DNA of 64,000 nt from Neolewinella marina (GTDB lineage: Bacteria > Bacteroidota > Bacteroidia > Chitinophagales > Saprospiraceae): positions 124,001-188,000 of the forward strand of contig NZ_PDLO01000001.1 of the NCBI RefSeq assembly GCF_002631205.1, given 5' to 3'. Positions 8,227-16,299 of the stretch are shown one piece after another. The position numbers were made by a program, and so were the translations under genes. The notes under the pieces were generated by a model. The model had not been told where the DNA came from and searched no databases. It was given only the letters and a program-made list of their open reading frames with translations. How positions within the stretch are numbered: the stretch's first letter is position 1; each line of letters starts with the position of its first letter.

Positions 8227-9636
8227 ATGGATCACACCGTCGTCTGGGATAACTGTCTGCAAACCATCCGCCACAGCGTTGACCCGCAGAGTTATCAGAC
8301 CTGGTTTGTGCCCATTCGCCCGGTGGCGCTCAACAGCAACGAGCTGACCATCCAGGTACCCCACCGGCTGTTCTACGAGTTCCTCGAGGAGCACTACATC
8401 GACGTGCTGAAGCTGAGCCTGAACCAGGCCCTCGGCACCGCCGGCCGGTTGCAGTACCGCATCAAGCCCTCGCGGCAGCCGGAACCCGCCGGCTTCCCCC
8501 ACGCACCGAAGGCCACCGCGGGCAAGCCCGCCCCCACCCCATCCAACCCCTTCGTGATCCCCGGCATGACGCGCCCGCGGATCGAGAGCAACCTGAACGG
8601 CAAGTATACCTTCGACAACTTCATCGAGGGCGACTGCAACAGCCTGGCCCGCAACGCCGCCAAGGCCGTAGCCGACAATCCGGCCAATACCGCCTTCAAC
8701 CCCCTGGTCATCCACGGCCCCGTGGGCCTGGGCAAGACCCACCTGCTGAAGGCCGTGGGCAACCGCATCGCCGAAAAATTTCCGAACAAGTCGGTACTCT
8801 ACGTCACCACCGACACCTTCACCAACCAGCTGGTCTCCAGCATCGGCAACAACACGACCAACGACCTGGTCAACTGGTACCAAAATGTGGACGTACTGCT
8901 GGTCGACGACATCCAGCAGCTCATCAACCGCAAGAAGACCCAGGACGTCTTCTTCAACCTCTTCAACGTCCTGCGGCAGAACAACAAGGCCATCGTCATG
9001 ACCTGTGACCGGCCGATCATCGAACTAGACATCGAGGAGCGGCTCCGCAGCCGCTTCCAGTGGGGACTTACCGCCGACCTGAGCGCCCCCGCCCTGGAAA
9101 CCCGCATGGCGATCCTGGCGGCCAAGGCGAGCGCCAACGAGGTGAGCATTCCGCCCCAGGTGATGGAGTTCATCTGCTACCACATCCAGAACAACATCCG
9201 CCAGCTGGAGGGCGTACTGAACAACCTCGTACTCCACCGCGGCGTCAACCAGGGGCGGGAGATCGACCTGGAACTGGCCCGGCAGGTACTGAAGAACTTC
9301 GTTACCGAGATCAACCGCGAGGTGACGCCCGAGGTGATCCAGCGTACGGTTGCCGAATACTACAACCTCGACGTGGAGAAACTGGCCAGCGCCACCCGCC
9401 GCCGCCACGTGGTACTGGCGCGGCAGATCAGCATGTTCCTGGTCAAGCAGTTCACCGACCAGAGCCTGAAGGCCATCGGCCGCATGTTCGGGGGGCGGGA
9501 CCACGCCACAGTGATCTACTCCATCCGCACGGTCCGCGACCTGATGGAAACCAACGACGACATCAAGAAGGCCCTGGAGGAACTCGAGCGTAAAATCCGG
9601 GCCGGCCAGGGAAACGCCACCTCAACCAAGTGGTAA
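8227..9636 (+). CDS. dnaA: Chromosomal replication initiator DnaA
   Basis: Binds DnaA boxes at oriC, forms an ATP-dependent filament and opens DNA for DnaB loading. The 469 residues hold domain I (about 1-80), a short proline-rich linker (about 90-125), the AAA+ core with Walker A GPVGLGKTH (about 164-172) and Walker B VDDIQ (about 226-230), and the C-terminal DNA-binding domain with GGRDHATV (about 422-429). I prefer the ATG at 8227 (MDHTVVWDNCL), which matches the usual DnaA N-terminus; the in-frame GTG at 8209 would add six residues. In Bacteroidota the origin need not adjoin dnaA, and no box cluster is evident here. Confidence 0.98.
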   Translation: MDHTVVWDNCLQTIRHSVDPQSYQTWFVPIRPVALNSNELTIQVPHRLFYEFLEEHYIDVLKLSLNQALGTAGRLQYRIKPSRQPEPAGFPHAPKATAGKPAPTPSNPFVIPGMTRPRIESNLNGKYTFDNFIEGDCNSLARNAAKAVADNPANTAFNPLVIHGPVGLGKTHLLKAVGNRIAEKFPNKSVLYVTTDTFTNQLVSSIGNNTTNDLVNWYQNVDVLLVDDIQQLINRKKTQDVFFNLFNVLRQNNKAIVMTCDRPIIELDIEERLRSRFQWGLTADLSAPALETRMAILAAKASANEVSIPPQVMEFICYHIQNNIRQLEGVLNNLVLHRGVNQGREIDLELARQVLKNFVTEINREVTPEVIQRTVAEYYNLDVEKLASATRRRHVVLARQISMFLVKQFTDQSLKAIGRMFGGRDHATVIYSIRTVRDLMETNDDIKKALEELERKIRAGQGNATSTKW

Positions 9637-9666
9637 GGCCGCCGTTTGCTAGGCAAACCTGATCGA

Positions 9667-10068
9667 ATGCTCCGGCCCCTGCTTGCCCTACTGTTTCTAT
9701 CCTCCACCTTGCTGCTGCTGGTCACGGCCTGCGGGCAAACCGAACACCTGCAAGGCCGCAACCTCTACCTGGAGCACTGCAGCAATTGCCACCTGGACGA
9801 AGGACAGGGCCTGCGGCAGCTCATCCCCCCCTTGGCCGGTGCGGACTACCTCCGCGATGATCCGGCGGGCGTGGTCCGTGGGATCCGCTATGGCATGGAA
9901 GGCCCCATGGAAGTAAACGGCGAGGTGTACAACCATCCGATGCCGGGGAACATCGATCTGACGGAATTCCAGATCGTCAACATCGTCAACTACGTCAACC
10001 AGGCCTGGGGCAACGACTATGGCACCATCACGGTGAACGAGGCGCGGGAGTGGCTGGCCCGGGAATAG
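9667..10068 (+). CDS. Mono-haem cytochrome c lipoprotein
   Basis: Small electron carrier of the class I cytochrome c fold, 133 residues. The ATG at 9667 gives a lipoprotein signal (LLVTACG), so the haem domain sits outside the inner membrane, tethered by lipid. The haem site is CSNCH near 39-43, and the likely sixth ligand is the Met in NHPMPGN near 93-99. The C-terminal helix (FQIVNIVNYVNQAWG) is typical of the family. It resembles the cytochrome c domains that feed terminal oxidases or act with dehydrogenases, but no redox partner is encoded nearby. A TTG 21 bases upstream is a less likely start. Confidence 0.88.
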   Translation: MLRPLLALLFLSSTLLLLVTACGQTEHLQGRNLYLEHCSNCHLDEGQGLRQLIPPLAGADYLRDDPAGVVRGIRYGMEGPMEVNGEVYNHPMPGNIDLTEFQIVNIVNYVNQAWGNDYGTITVNEAREWLARE

Positions 10069-10112
10069 CGGGTAACGGACGAAGGCCACGGCGGTGACAT
10101 TGGCAAAATTTG

Positions 10113-10119
10113 TACTTTG
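10113..10119 (+). promoter_or_regulatory. Candidate -7 element for the T9SS adhesin gene
   Basis: TACTTTG at 10113-10119 is one spacer base short of TAnnTTTG and lies 30 bases before the ATG at 10150 in the gap after the cytochrome gene. It would give a short leader of about 25 bases. Confidence 0.3.
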
Positions 10120-10149
10120 CCACCCCCTTCCATCACCTGCCGCCGCGCT

Positions 10150-12519
10150 ATGATTCCACGTTTACTGATTACCCTGCTGGCTTTGTTCCTGGCGGTGGCC
10201 TCCGCCCACGCCCAGACCAACCCCTGCGGTACGATCACCATCTCCAACCCGGATTCCATCAGCGTCTGCCTCGGCGACCAGATCGAGCTCCGGCAAACCA
10301 ACACCCTGACGGGCGCCATCTTCCGCTGGTCGCCGGTCGGAGGCCTGCTCGACCCCATCACCGACCCCACGCCCCGCATCCGCCCCCAGGTCAGCGGCTA
10401 CGTCCGCGTGACGGCTACCGACGCAAGAGGTTGTACCGTCAGCGACAGCATCTACATTGACGTGGACGTGCTGGTGGTTCCCGACATCATCCGCGACACT
10501 ACGGTGTGCCAGGGGTCGGAACTATCCCTGATCCAGCAGCCGGTCGACGATACTGGCAATACCACCTACGTCGTCCTGGCCGGCAACGCCACGGTGGAAA
10601 CCGCGACCCCCGGCAATGATTTCACCGTGAAGGTAGAGGCGGAAACCACCTTCACCCTCGTCTCCCGCTCGGAGAACGGAGCCTGTGAGGAACGGCAGCG
10701 CGTACGCGTAAGGGTCATCGATGGCTACCTCGACATTCCCCAGGATACGGTCTTCGCCTGCCTGGGCGTCCTCGACTCCATTGTCCTGACCGTAGTTGAC
10801 ACCCCCTTCGCGGCCAATCGGGAAATCGTGTGGTCCCCGGCCCGCTTCAACCTGAGCCCGCCCCGCGGCAGGACCTATACCGTCCGGCCGGTAGCCGACA
10901 TTACCTACTACGCCGAAGCGACCATCAACGGTTGCTACTATATCGACTCGGTGGCCGTGCGCCTGGACAGCCTCCCCGATGACCTGAGCCTGAGCCTGGA
11001 ACCGGAAAAGGATCCTTATTGCCAGGGCGACACCTTCTACGTCCGCTCGCCAGTGTACGACGCCGGCGACTTCCCCCTCATTGAACACGACTGGATAGCC
11101 GCTCCCGGACTCCAGAGTCCTCGAGACCTCTACAACGCTGTATTCGTAGGGCAAGACACCGCCGTGCTCCAGCGCATTACCCGCAACGGTGGCTGCGCTG
11201 ATACGAGCAGCATCGAGGTGAACGTGGTAGAGCCCCCCATCGTCACCTTCGACCCGCCGAACCCGATCGTCTGCCCGGATGAACCCCTGCAAATCAACGC
11301 GACCTTCCAGACCGGTGCCGGCACCCTGAAGTGGATCGACCCGACCGGCACCCTGAGTTGTACGGACTGCCTGGACCCGGTGGCCACCGTTGGGTCAACC
11401 ACGGAGTACACCGTGGAACTGGTGACGGAAGGTGACGAGTGTACCACCGACCTTACCTACACCATCCAGGTCATACCCAATGTGGAACCCTCGTTGACCA
11501 CCGCTACCCTGCTTTGCCCCGGCGATACCCGCCAGCTGATCGTAGGCAACCTAGTACCTGGCTATTCCTACCGCATCACCGGGGGCGGGGTCAATTCGAC
11601 CAACCCCAACGTACAGGTGTCGCCCACGGAAACCACCACCTATACTATAGAAACCACGGGCGACTGCGGCACCACCACCCAGACCATCACCCTGGTGGTG
11701 GCGGACGGCTACACCGTGGAAGCCAGCGGACCCTCGACCGCCTGCGCCGGCGAACCGCTCCAGCTCAGCGCCGCGAGCTCCCCCCCCCTCCCCGGCATCT
11801 ACACCTGGCGGCTGCCGAATGGCACCACCCGTACCGGTCAGGACATCTCCATCACCGACCCCGTCAGCGGCACCTACACCGTCACTTTCCGGGATGAGGC
11901 CGGCTGTAGCACCGCTACGGACGACATCACCGTGGAAATCCTTGGCGAAGACATCAACCCCATCATCATCGCTACCCTGCCCGACGGGACCACCCTGGGC
12001 AGCGGCGACGTCTTCTTCGCCGGCAATGAGCTCCAGCTGAGCGCTACTAATCTGCCCGGCGGCCAGAGCTTCACCTACTCCTGGGTGGGCAGCTACAGCG
12101 CCGGTACCGAAACCGGGCAGACGATCTCGGTCACCGTGCCCCGCACTCCGAACGGCAACCCCCAGCCGCTGGTCTACACGGTTACCGTAACCAGCCAGGA
12201 CGCACAGTGTACGTTTGACGCTACCATCTTCCTCGAAGTGCAGCAGTCGCGGGTGGAGATTCCCGACTTTTTCAGCCCCAACGCCGACGGCCGCAACGAC
12301 CGCTTCCGCCTCTTCTTTAACGGCACCATCACCGACTACACCATGCTGGTGTACGACCGCTGGGGGCAGAAGGTCTTTTCCAGCGATGACCCCCTGGAGG
12401 GCTGGGACGGCACCAAAAACGGCACCCCCCAACCCGCCGATGTTTACCTCTACCTCGCGAAGTTCCGCCAGGACGGCGTGGAACTGCAGGAGGAAGGACA
12501 GGTGAGCCTTGTACGGTAA
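10150..12519 (+). CDS. T9SS-secreted protein with gliding-motility-type (type B) C-terminal domain
   Basis: Large cell-surface or secreted protein, 789 residues. The ATG at 10150 gives a clean signal peptide ending ASAHAQ. The body is a series of Ig/PKD-like beta domains of about 80-90 residues, Cys-containing and rich in Thr/Pro, like SprB-type adhesins. The last ~85 residues are a type B T9SS sorting domain: IPDFFSPNADGRNDRF, then VYDRWGQKVFSS, then GWDGTKNG and a final strand. Such domains direct export by the type IX system and often need a PorV- or SprF-like partner. The ligand is unknown. The next gene follows after 3 bases, suggesting a shared role. Confidence 0.88.
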   Translation: MIPRLLITLLALFLAVASAHAQTNPCGTITISNPDSISVCLGDQIELRQTNTLTGAIFRWSPVGGLLDPITDPTPRIRPQVSGYVRVTATDARGCTVSDSIYIDVDVLVVPDIIRDTTVCQGSELSLIQQPVDDTGNTTYVVLAGNATVETATPGNDFTVKVEAETTFTLVSRSENGACEERQRVRVRVIDGYLDIPQDTVFACLGVLDSIVLTVVDTPFAANREIVWSPARFNLSPPRGRTYTVRPVADITYYAEATINGCYYIDSVAVRLDSLPDDLSLSLEPEKDPYCQGDTFYVRSPVYDAGDFPLIEHDWIAAPGLQSPRDLYNAVFVGQDTAVLQRITRNGGCADTSSIEVNVVEPPIVTFDPPNPIVCPDEPLQINATFQTGAGTLKWIDPTGTLSCTDCLDPVATVGSTTEYTVELVTEGDECTTDLTYTIQVIPNVEPSLTTATLLCPGDTRQLIVGNLVPGYSYRITGGGVNSTNPNVQVSPTETTTYTIETTGDCGTTTQTITLVVADGYTVEASGPSTACAGEPLQLSAASSPPLPGIYTWRLPNGTTRTGQDISITDPVSGTYTVTFRDEAGCSTATDDITVEILGEDINPIIIATLPDGTTLGSGDVFFAGNELQLSATNLPGGQSFTYSWVGSYSAGTETGQTISVTVPRTPNGNPQPLVYTVTVTSQDAQCTFDATIFLEVQQSRVEIPDFFSPNADGRNDRFRLFFNGTITDYTMLVYDRWGQKVFSSDDPLEGWDGTKNGTPQPADVYLYLAKFRQDGVELQEEGQVSLVR

Positions 12520-12522
12520 GGG

Positions 12523-13851
12523 ATGGAGCAGCCGGGAATAGCGACGACAACCAAGGAAAAGCCGAAGTGGCTCCGTAAACTGGAGCGGGAAAGCTGGCAG
12601 CCGGAACTGATCATTTCCGGGGCCGCCATCTTCGGCAGCCTGCAGCTGCCGGACCTCATCACCCAGATGGAGCACTACTTCCTGCTCCATTACGACCGCG
12701 ACACCCTCTTCATCTGCTACATCGCCAGCATCTACTGGCGTATCCTGGCCAACGGCCTCATCCTCACTTTTATCTTCCACTTCATCGTGCGGGCGCTCTG
12801 GATCGGACTGGCGGGGCTCAACTCGGTATATCCCGGCGGCTTCCGGGTAAACCAACGGTTCAGCGCTCACTACCAGGACAAATTGCGGGAGGAATACGGC
12901 AACGTGGATGGACTCATCGCCCGCCTCGACCGCCTGGGCAGCGGCATCTTCGGCGTAGCGTTCGCCGTATCGGGAGTATTTCTCAATTTTGGCCTCATCG
13001 GGCTGGTGTTCATCGTGCTTCACTCCTGGCTGATGGGCCAGGGCTTACCCGCCGACCGGGTGCTGCTGATCATCGGAGTCTGCCTGGCCCCGCTGCTGCT
13101 GCTTTCCCTGCTTTCGATGCTCAGCCACGTGGAACGTTGGCGCGACACGGACATCGTACGGCGCTTCCAGTGGCCGATTACCAAAATTATTTCCCGGGCC
13201 ACCTATCCCCTGGGCCGCCGCTTCATCGTCACCGCTACCAACCTGGTCACCTCCTACTACGCGGATCGCAAATCATTTATCTGGTACTACCTGGTAGGTA
13301 TGGTGGGCCTCACGGTTATGGCACTCAGCAGTGTCTTATTCAACGATAATACGCGGCTGTTTGTGGACCGGGTGTACCACCGCATTGCCGCCGACTCCCT
13401 GATGTTGGCAACGGATTACGCCGCCGAAGCCTCATTTGAAGGCATCTACTACCGCCCGGTTCTCGACCGGGAGCAGGGGCTGTCTACGGAGGGTATGATG
13501 GTCTGGATTCCGCTGCCCGAGCGGGAAATGGCTTACCTCCTGGGCGACTGCTCCCTTCCGGAAGTGGAGGAAAGCCTGCCCAGAGAAGAACGCCGCCACC
13601 TGACGCGTCAGCGGACGGTGAACTGTGGACGGCAGTACATGAGCATCGAACTGAACGGCCAGCCCCAACTGAATTTCAGCCTGGAGCGTCAGTACCGCAG
13701 CAATGCGGCGGGGGACCAATACGGAATGCGTGCCTTCCTGCCCGACCCGCCCCTGGAGGCGGGGAAGAACCTGCTGCGGGTAACGACGGGCTATCCCCAC
13801 GAAGAAACGGGTGAACCCCGGGTGGCCTCCCTTCCGTTCTACTATTTTTAG
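12523..13851 (+). CDS. Uncharacterised membrane protein downstream of T9SS protein
   Basis: I do not recognise a family. The 442-residue protein has predicted helices near 60-90 (ending FIVRALWIGLAG), 140-165, 180-205 and 255-275, then a long soluble C-terminal part (about 280-442), probably outside the inner membrane, with several Cys and a beta-rich end. An amphipathic, Lys/Trp/Arg-rich N-terminus precedes the first helix. It starts 3 bases after the stop of the T9SS-secreted protein, so the two are very likely co-transcribed and coupled. No catalytic motif is visible. Confidence 0.75.
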   Translation: MEQPGIATTTKEKPKWLRKLERESWQPELIISGAAIFGSLQLPDLITQMEHYFLLHYDRDTLFICYIASIYWRILANGLILTFIFHFIVRALWIGLAGLNSVYPGGFRVNQRFSAHYQDKLREEYGNVDGLIARLDRLGSGIFGVAFAVSGVFLNFGLIGLVFIVLHSWLMGQGLPADRVLLIIGVCLAPLLLLSLLSMLSHVERWRDTDIVRRFQWPITKIISRATYPLGRRFIVTATNLVTSYYADRKSFIWYYLVGMVGLTVMALSSVLFNDNTRLFVDRVYHRIAADSLMLATDYAAEASFEGIYYRPVLDREQGLSTEGMMVWIPLPEREMAYLLGDCSLPEVEESLPREERRHLTRQRTVNCGRQYMSIELNGQPQLNFSLERQYRSNAAGDQYGMRAFLPDPPLEAGKNLLRVTTGYPHEETGEPRVASLPFYYF

Positions 13852-13869
13852 CGGGACAAACGTTTTGTT

Positions 13870-13878
13870 TTATCCACA
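13870..13878. promoter_or_regulatory. Perfect DnaA-box consensus 9-mer
   Basis: TTATCCACA at 13870-13878 matches the strict DnaA box. It lies in the promoter gap of yceD-rpmF, ten bases before a TAnnTTTG element. A single 9-mer can occur by chance; a near match (TTATCCACC) is at about 14787. It may be a regulatory DnaA site rather than an origin. Confidence 0.3.
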
Positions 13879-13887
13879 CCATCGCCG

Positions 13888-13895
13888 TACCTTTG
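13888..13895 (+). promoter_or_regulatory. TAnnTTTG -7 element for yceD-rpmF
   Basis: TACCTTTG at 13888-13895 matches the Bacteroidota -7 consensus. Transcription would start near 13900, giving a leader of about 58 bases before the yceD ATG at 13958. The leader includes a CCCTAGGG palindrome at 13913-13920. Confidence 0.5.
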
Positions 13896-13957
13896 CGCCC
13901 ACTTTGAAACGTCCCTAGGGTGCCAATGGGTACCGTTCCGGTTCAAATCTCTGCCTT

Positions 13958-14518
13958 ATGTCTACTCCATCTGCTTTTATCTTACCCCTTAAGGGGCTCG
14001 GAAAGGGGTTTTACGAGTACGACCTTGAGGTGGACGATGCTTTTTTCGCTGCCTTTCCCGAATCGCCGATCCGGCGCGCCTCCGTTGGTCTGCACCTGAT
14101 CGTCGACAAGCAGAGCCGCGAGATGGTGGTTGATTTCGACTTTGGCGGAACGATCGCCACGGCTTGCGATCGTTGTCTGGCCGACATCGACCTGCCCATC
14201 CAGGATCGCCGGCAGCTGATCGTCAAGTTCTCCGTGGAGGCCGACGCCCAGCAAGACGAAGGCGACATCGTGTATTTGCACCCGGACACCAACGACTTCA
14301 ACCTGGCCCCCTTCGTCTATGAGATGGTGGTGCTTTCCGTACCGATGATCCGTACCTACGATTGTCAGACCGGCGAGCCGCCCTACCCCTGCGACGAAGA
14401 CATGCTTGAGCGGATCGATGCTTCCTACGACAGTCCGTCGGAGGCACCTACCCCCCAGGCGGGCGACGGAAACAAGTCGAGTCCCTGGGACGTACTTAAA
14501 GACCTGAATAAAAATTAG
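13958..14518 (+). CDS. yceD: YceD/DUF177 family protein
   Basis: Cytoplasmic protein of 186 residues in the DUF177/YceD family, which lies upstream of rpmF in most bacteria and has been linked to 23S rRNA and ribosome assembly. Family features are the core CDRCLADIDLPI near 69-80 (the CxxC pattern) and the Asp/Glu-rich mid part with an acidic patch followed by VVLSVPM near 125-131. The C-terminal tail ends SPWDVLKDLNKN, resembling the WxxL end common in the family. rpmF follows after 19 bases, the classic order. Confidence 0.88.
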   Translation: MSTPSAFILPLKGLGKGFYEYDLEVDDAFFAAFPESPIRRASVGLHLIVDKQSREMVVDFDFGGTIATACDRCLADIDLPIQDRRQLIVKFSVEADAQQDEGDIVYLHPDTNDFNLAPFVYEMVVLSVPMIRTYDCQTGEPPYPCDEDMLERIDASYDSPSEAPTPQAGDGNKSSPWDVLKDLNKN

Positions 14519-14537
14519 CTTAAAATAGTTTTACGCC

Positions 14538-14768
14538 ATGGCACATCCCAAGTCCCGGATTTCGAAGCAGCGCAAGCGCAAGCGTCGGACCCACTATAAG
14601 GCAACAGCTCCTACCCTCACGACCTGCCAGACCACCGGCGAGCTGCACCAGCCGCACCGTGCCTACAAGGACAGTGAAGGCAACCTCTTCTACAACGGCA
14701 ACCTGATCGTGAAGGCGCCGGAGGTAATCGTAGCCGACACCACCGAAGATACCGAGGAGGACAACTAG
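14538..14768 (+). CDS. rpmF: 50S ribosomal protein L32
   Basis: Structural protein of the large ribosomal subunit, 76 residues. The N-terminus MAHPKSRISKQRKRKRR and the TTCQTTGELHQPHRAY segment identify it. Only one Cys remains where zinc-type L32 has four, so it is the zinc-independent form usual in Bacteroidota. The acidic C-terminal tail (about 61-76) is longer than average. It ends the yceD-rpmF unit, with a strong terminator 33 bases downstream. Confidence 0.95.
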   Translation: MAHPKSRISKQRKRKRRTHYKATAPTLTTCQTTGELHQPHRAYKDSEGNLFYNGNLIVKAPEVIVADTTEDTEEDN

Positions 14769-14800
14769 GCGGCCCCGCCCCCTGGTTTATCCACCTTTAC

Positions 14801-14837
14801 TAGCCCGCCGGCCCCGCCGGCGGGCTATTCGTGTTTT
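14801..14837 (+). terminator. Rho-independent terminator after rpmF
   Basis: A perfect 11-bp stem (TAGCCCGCCGG at 14801-14811 with its complement at 14817-14827) with a 5-base loop is followed by TTCGTGTTTT. Position just after rpmF and the T-rich tail support termination of the yceD-rpmF transcript. Confidence 0.8.
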
Positions 14838-14848
14838 ATAAATGCGGC

Positions 14849-14856
14849 TATCTTGC
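14849..14856 (+). promoter_or_regulatory. Candidate -7 element for ridA
   Basis: TATCTTGC at 14849-14856, a near match to TAnnTTTG, lies 17 bases before the ridA ATG, directly after the rpmF terminator, so ridA needs a promoter here. Confidence 0.35.
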
Positions 14857-14873
14857 GGGCAAAACCCGAGTAT

Positions 14874-15260
14874 ATGCCCAAGCAGATTGTCTCTACCGAC
14901 CAGGCCCCCGCCCCCGTCGGCGCCTACAACCAGGCCACCCTCGCCAACGGGGTGCTTTACGTCAGCGGACAAATCGCCCTCCACCCCGAAAGCGGCGATC
15001 TGATCACCACCGACATTGAAGCGGAAACCGAACAGGTGATGGAGAACCTGAAGGCCATCGTGGAAGCCGCCGGCAGCAGCATGGAGCAGATCCTGAAGTG
15101 CGAGGTTTTCGTCAGCGACATGGAGAATTTCGGCCGCATCAATACCGTCTACGCCCGCTACTTCAACGAGGACACCGCCCCGGCCCGCGCCCTGGTACAG
15201 GTAGCCAACCTGCCCAAGTACGTCAACGTAGAGATCAGCTGTATCGCGGTGGTCGAGTAA
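14874..15260 (+). CDS. ridA: RidA family enamine/imine deaminase
   Basis: Hydrolyses reactive 2-aminoacrylate and related imines made by PLP enzymes, protecting cell proteins. The 128 residues match the usual trimeric RidA length. Signature parts are GAYNQATLANGVLYVSGQI near 17-35 and, at the active site, the Arg in APARALVQVANLP near 102-114, with a final EISCIAVVE. The ATG at 14874 gives the standard N-terminus; an upstream in-frame ATG (14853) adds seven residues that overlap the promoter. The UbiA gene follows after 10 bases. Confidence 0.95.
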   Translation: MPKQIVSTDQAPAPVGAYNQATLANGVLYVSGQIALHPESGDLITTDIEAETEQVMENLKAIVEAAGSSMEQILKCEVFVSDMENFGRINTVYARYFNEDTAPARALVQVANLPKYVNVEISCIAVVE

Positions 15261-15270
15261 TCCCCCCGCC

Positions 15271-16131
15271 ATGCTCACCCTTCTCCGCTTCGCCCGCGCC
15301 CACACCATCGTCGGGACCACCGCCTCCCTGCTGGCCCTCTACCTGATGGCCAGCCGCCACCTGCACACCTCCGACTGGGGGATGTTCGCCGTCAGCCTGC
15401 TGAGCTGCCTGGCGGCCAATGTCTACATCACGGGACTCAACCAGCTGACCGACGTGGAGATCGACCGCATCAATAAGCCCTACCTCCCCCTGGCCAGCGG
15501 GGCGTATTCCCTCACCACGGGCTACCTCATCGTGGGACTGTCCGGCCTGCTGGCCCTGATCACCTGCTTCGTTTATCCCCCCTTTCTGCCGGCCACCGTG
15601 ATCGCCAGCATGCTCCTCGGAACTGCCTACAGCGTGCCGCCCGTACGGCTGAAGCGGTTTCACTTCTGGGCCGCCATCTGTATCATCGTGGTCCGGGGGC
15701 TCATCGTCAACCTGCTGCTCTACCTCCACTTCCGCTGGTGGCTGGGCGAGAATCCGGTCATCCCCGACACGGTGTGGCTGCTCACGGCGGCCGTCTTCAC
15801 CTTCGGCATCGTCATCGCCTGGTTCAAGGACCTGCCGGATACCGAAGGCGACGCGGCCCACGGCATCCGCACCCTCTCGCTGGTGAAGAACCGCGACTGG
15901 GTCTTCCGCGTCGGGGCCTGGGTTTTCCGGCTCACCCTGCTGGGCGTGGCGGCGGTTGCCTACCGCATCGGTTACCCCGGACTGGTCGTCGGTCAGCTCC
16001 TGCTCCTGGCGGGCTTCGAGTGGCTCAGCCGGCGGCTCGACCTCAGGGAACAGGCCTCCATCGCCCGCTTCTACCAGGGGGTCTGGCTGCTGTTTTTCCT
16101 GGAGTACGGCATCTTCGCGGTATTCGGCTGA
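15271..16131 (+). CDS. UbiA family prenyltransferase
   Basis: Inner-membrane enzyme that attaches a prenyl chain to an aromatic or other acceptor, 286 residues, about eight to nine helices. The first Asp-rich motif is NQLTDVEIDRINKPYLPLAS near 55-75 (NxxxDxxxD), and the second is KDLPDTEGDAAHGIRTL near 189-205. The sequence style resembles homogentisate phytyl/prenyltransferase-like members rather than MenA or COX10, but the acceptor cannot be assigned. The adjacent ridA suggests only a shared transcript. An operon with quinone or tocopherol-type genes is not seen. Confidence 0.88.
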   Translation: MLTLLRFARAHTIVGTTASLLALYLMASRHLHTSDWGMFAVSLLSCLAANVYITGLNQLTDVEIDRINKPYLPLASGAYSLTTGYLIVGLSGLLALITCFVYPPFLPATVIASMLLGTAYSVPPVRLKRFHFWAAICIIVVRGLIVNLLLYLHFRWWLGENPVIPDTVWLLTAAVFTFGIVIAWFKDLPDTEGDAAHGIRTLSLVKNRDWVFRVGAWVFRLTLLGVAAVAYRIGYPGLVVGQLLLLAGFEWLSRRLDLREQASIARFYQGVWLLFFLEYGIFAVFG

Positions 16132-16299
16132 CGTTCATCAGGGCGCGGCCGCGGGTGCCGTATCCGGCTGAACCGCCCACCAACGGAACACCACCCCCTC
16201 GGGCACTCGCCCTGCGCTGAACCATTCCACTTTGCGGTCCTTCCCTATTACCTTGCACCCGCGCTCCGCCGCCGCAACCTTCCGATTTAAATAAGCCCT

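Noticed and set aside
11551-13023. 490-codon minus-strand frame across the T9SS protein and the membrane protein
   Set aside because: Spans two real genes antisense, with the composition of a shadow frame and no recognisable domain.
13920-13957. tRNA-like GGTTCAAATC upstream of yceD
   Set aside because: Only a T-arm-like string; no acceptor, D or anticodon stems can be folded around it.
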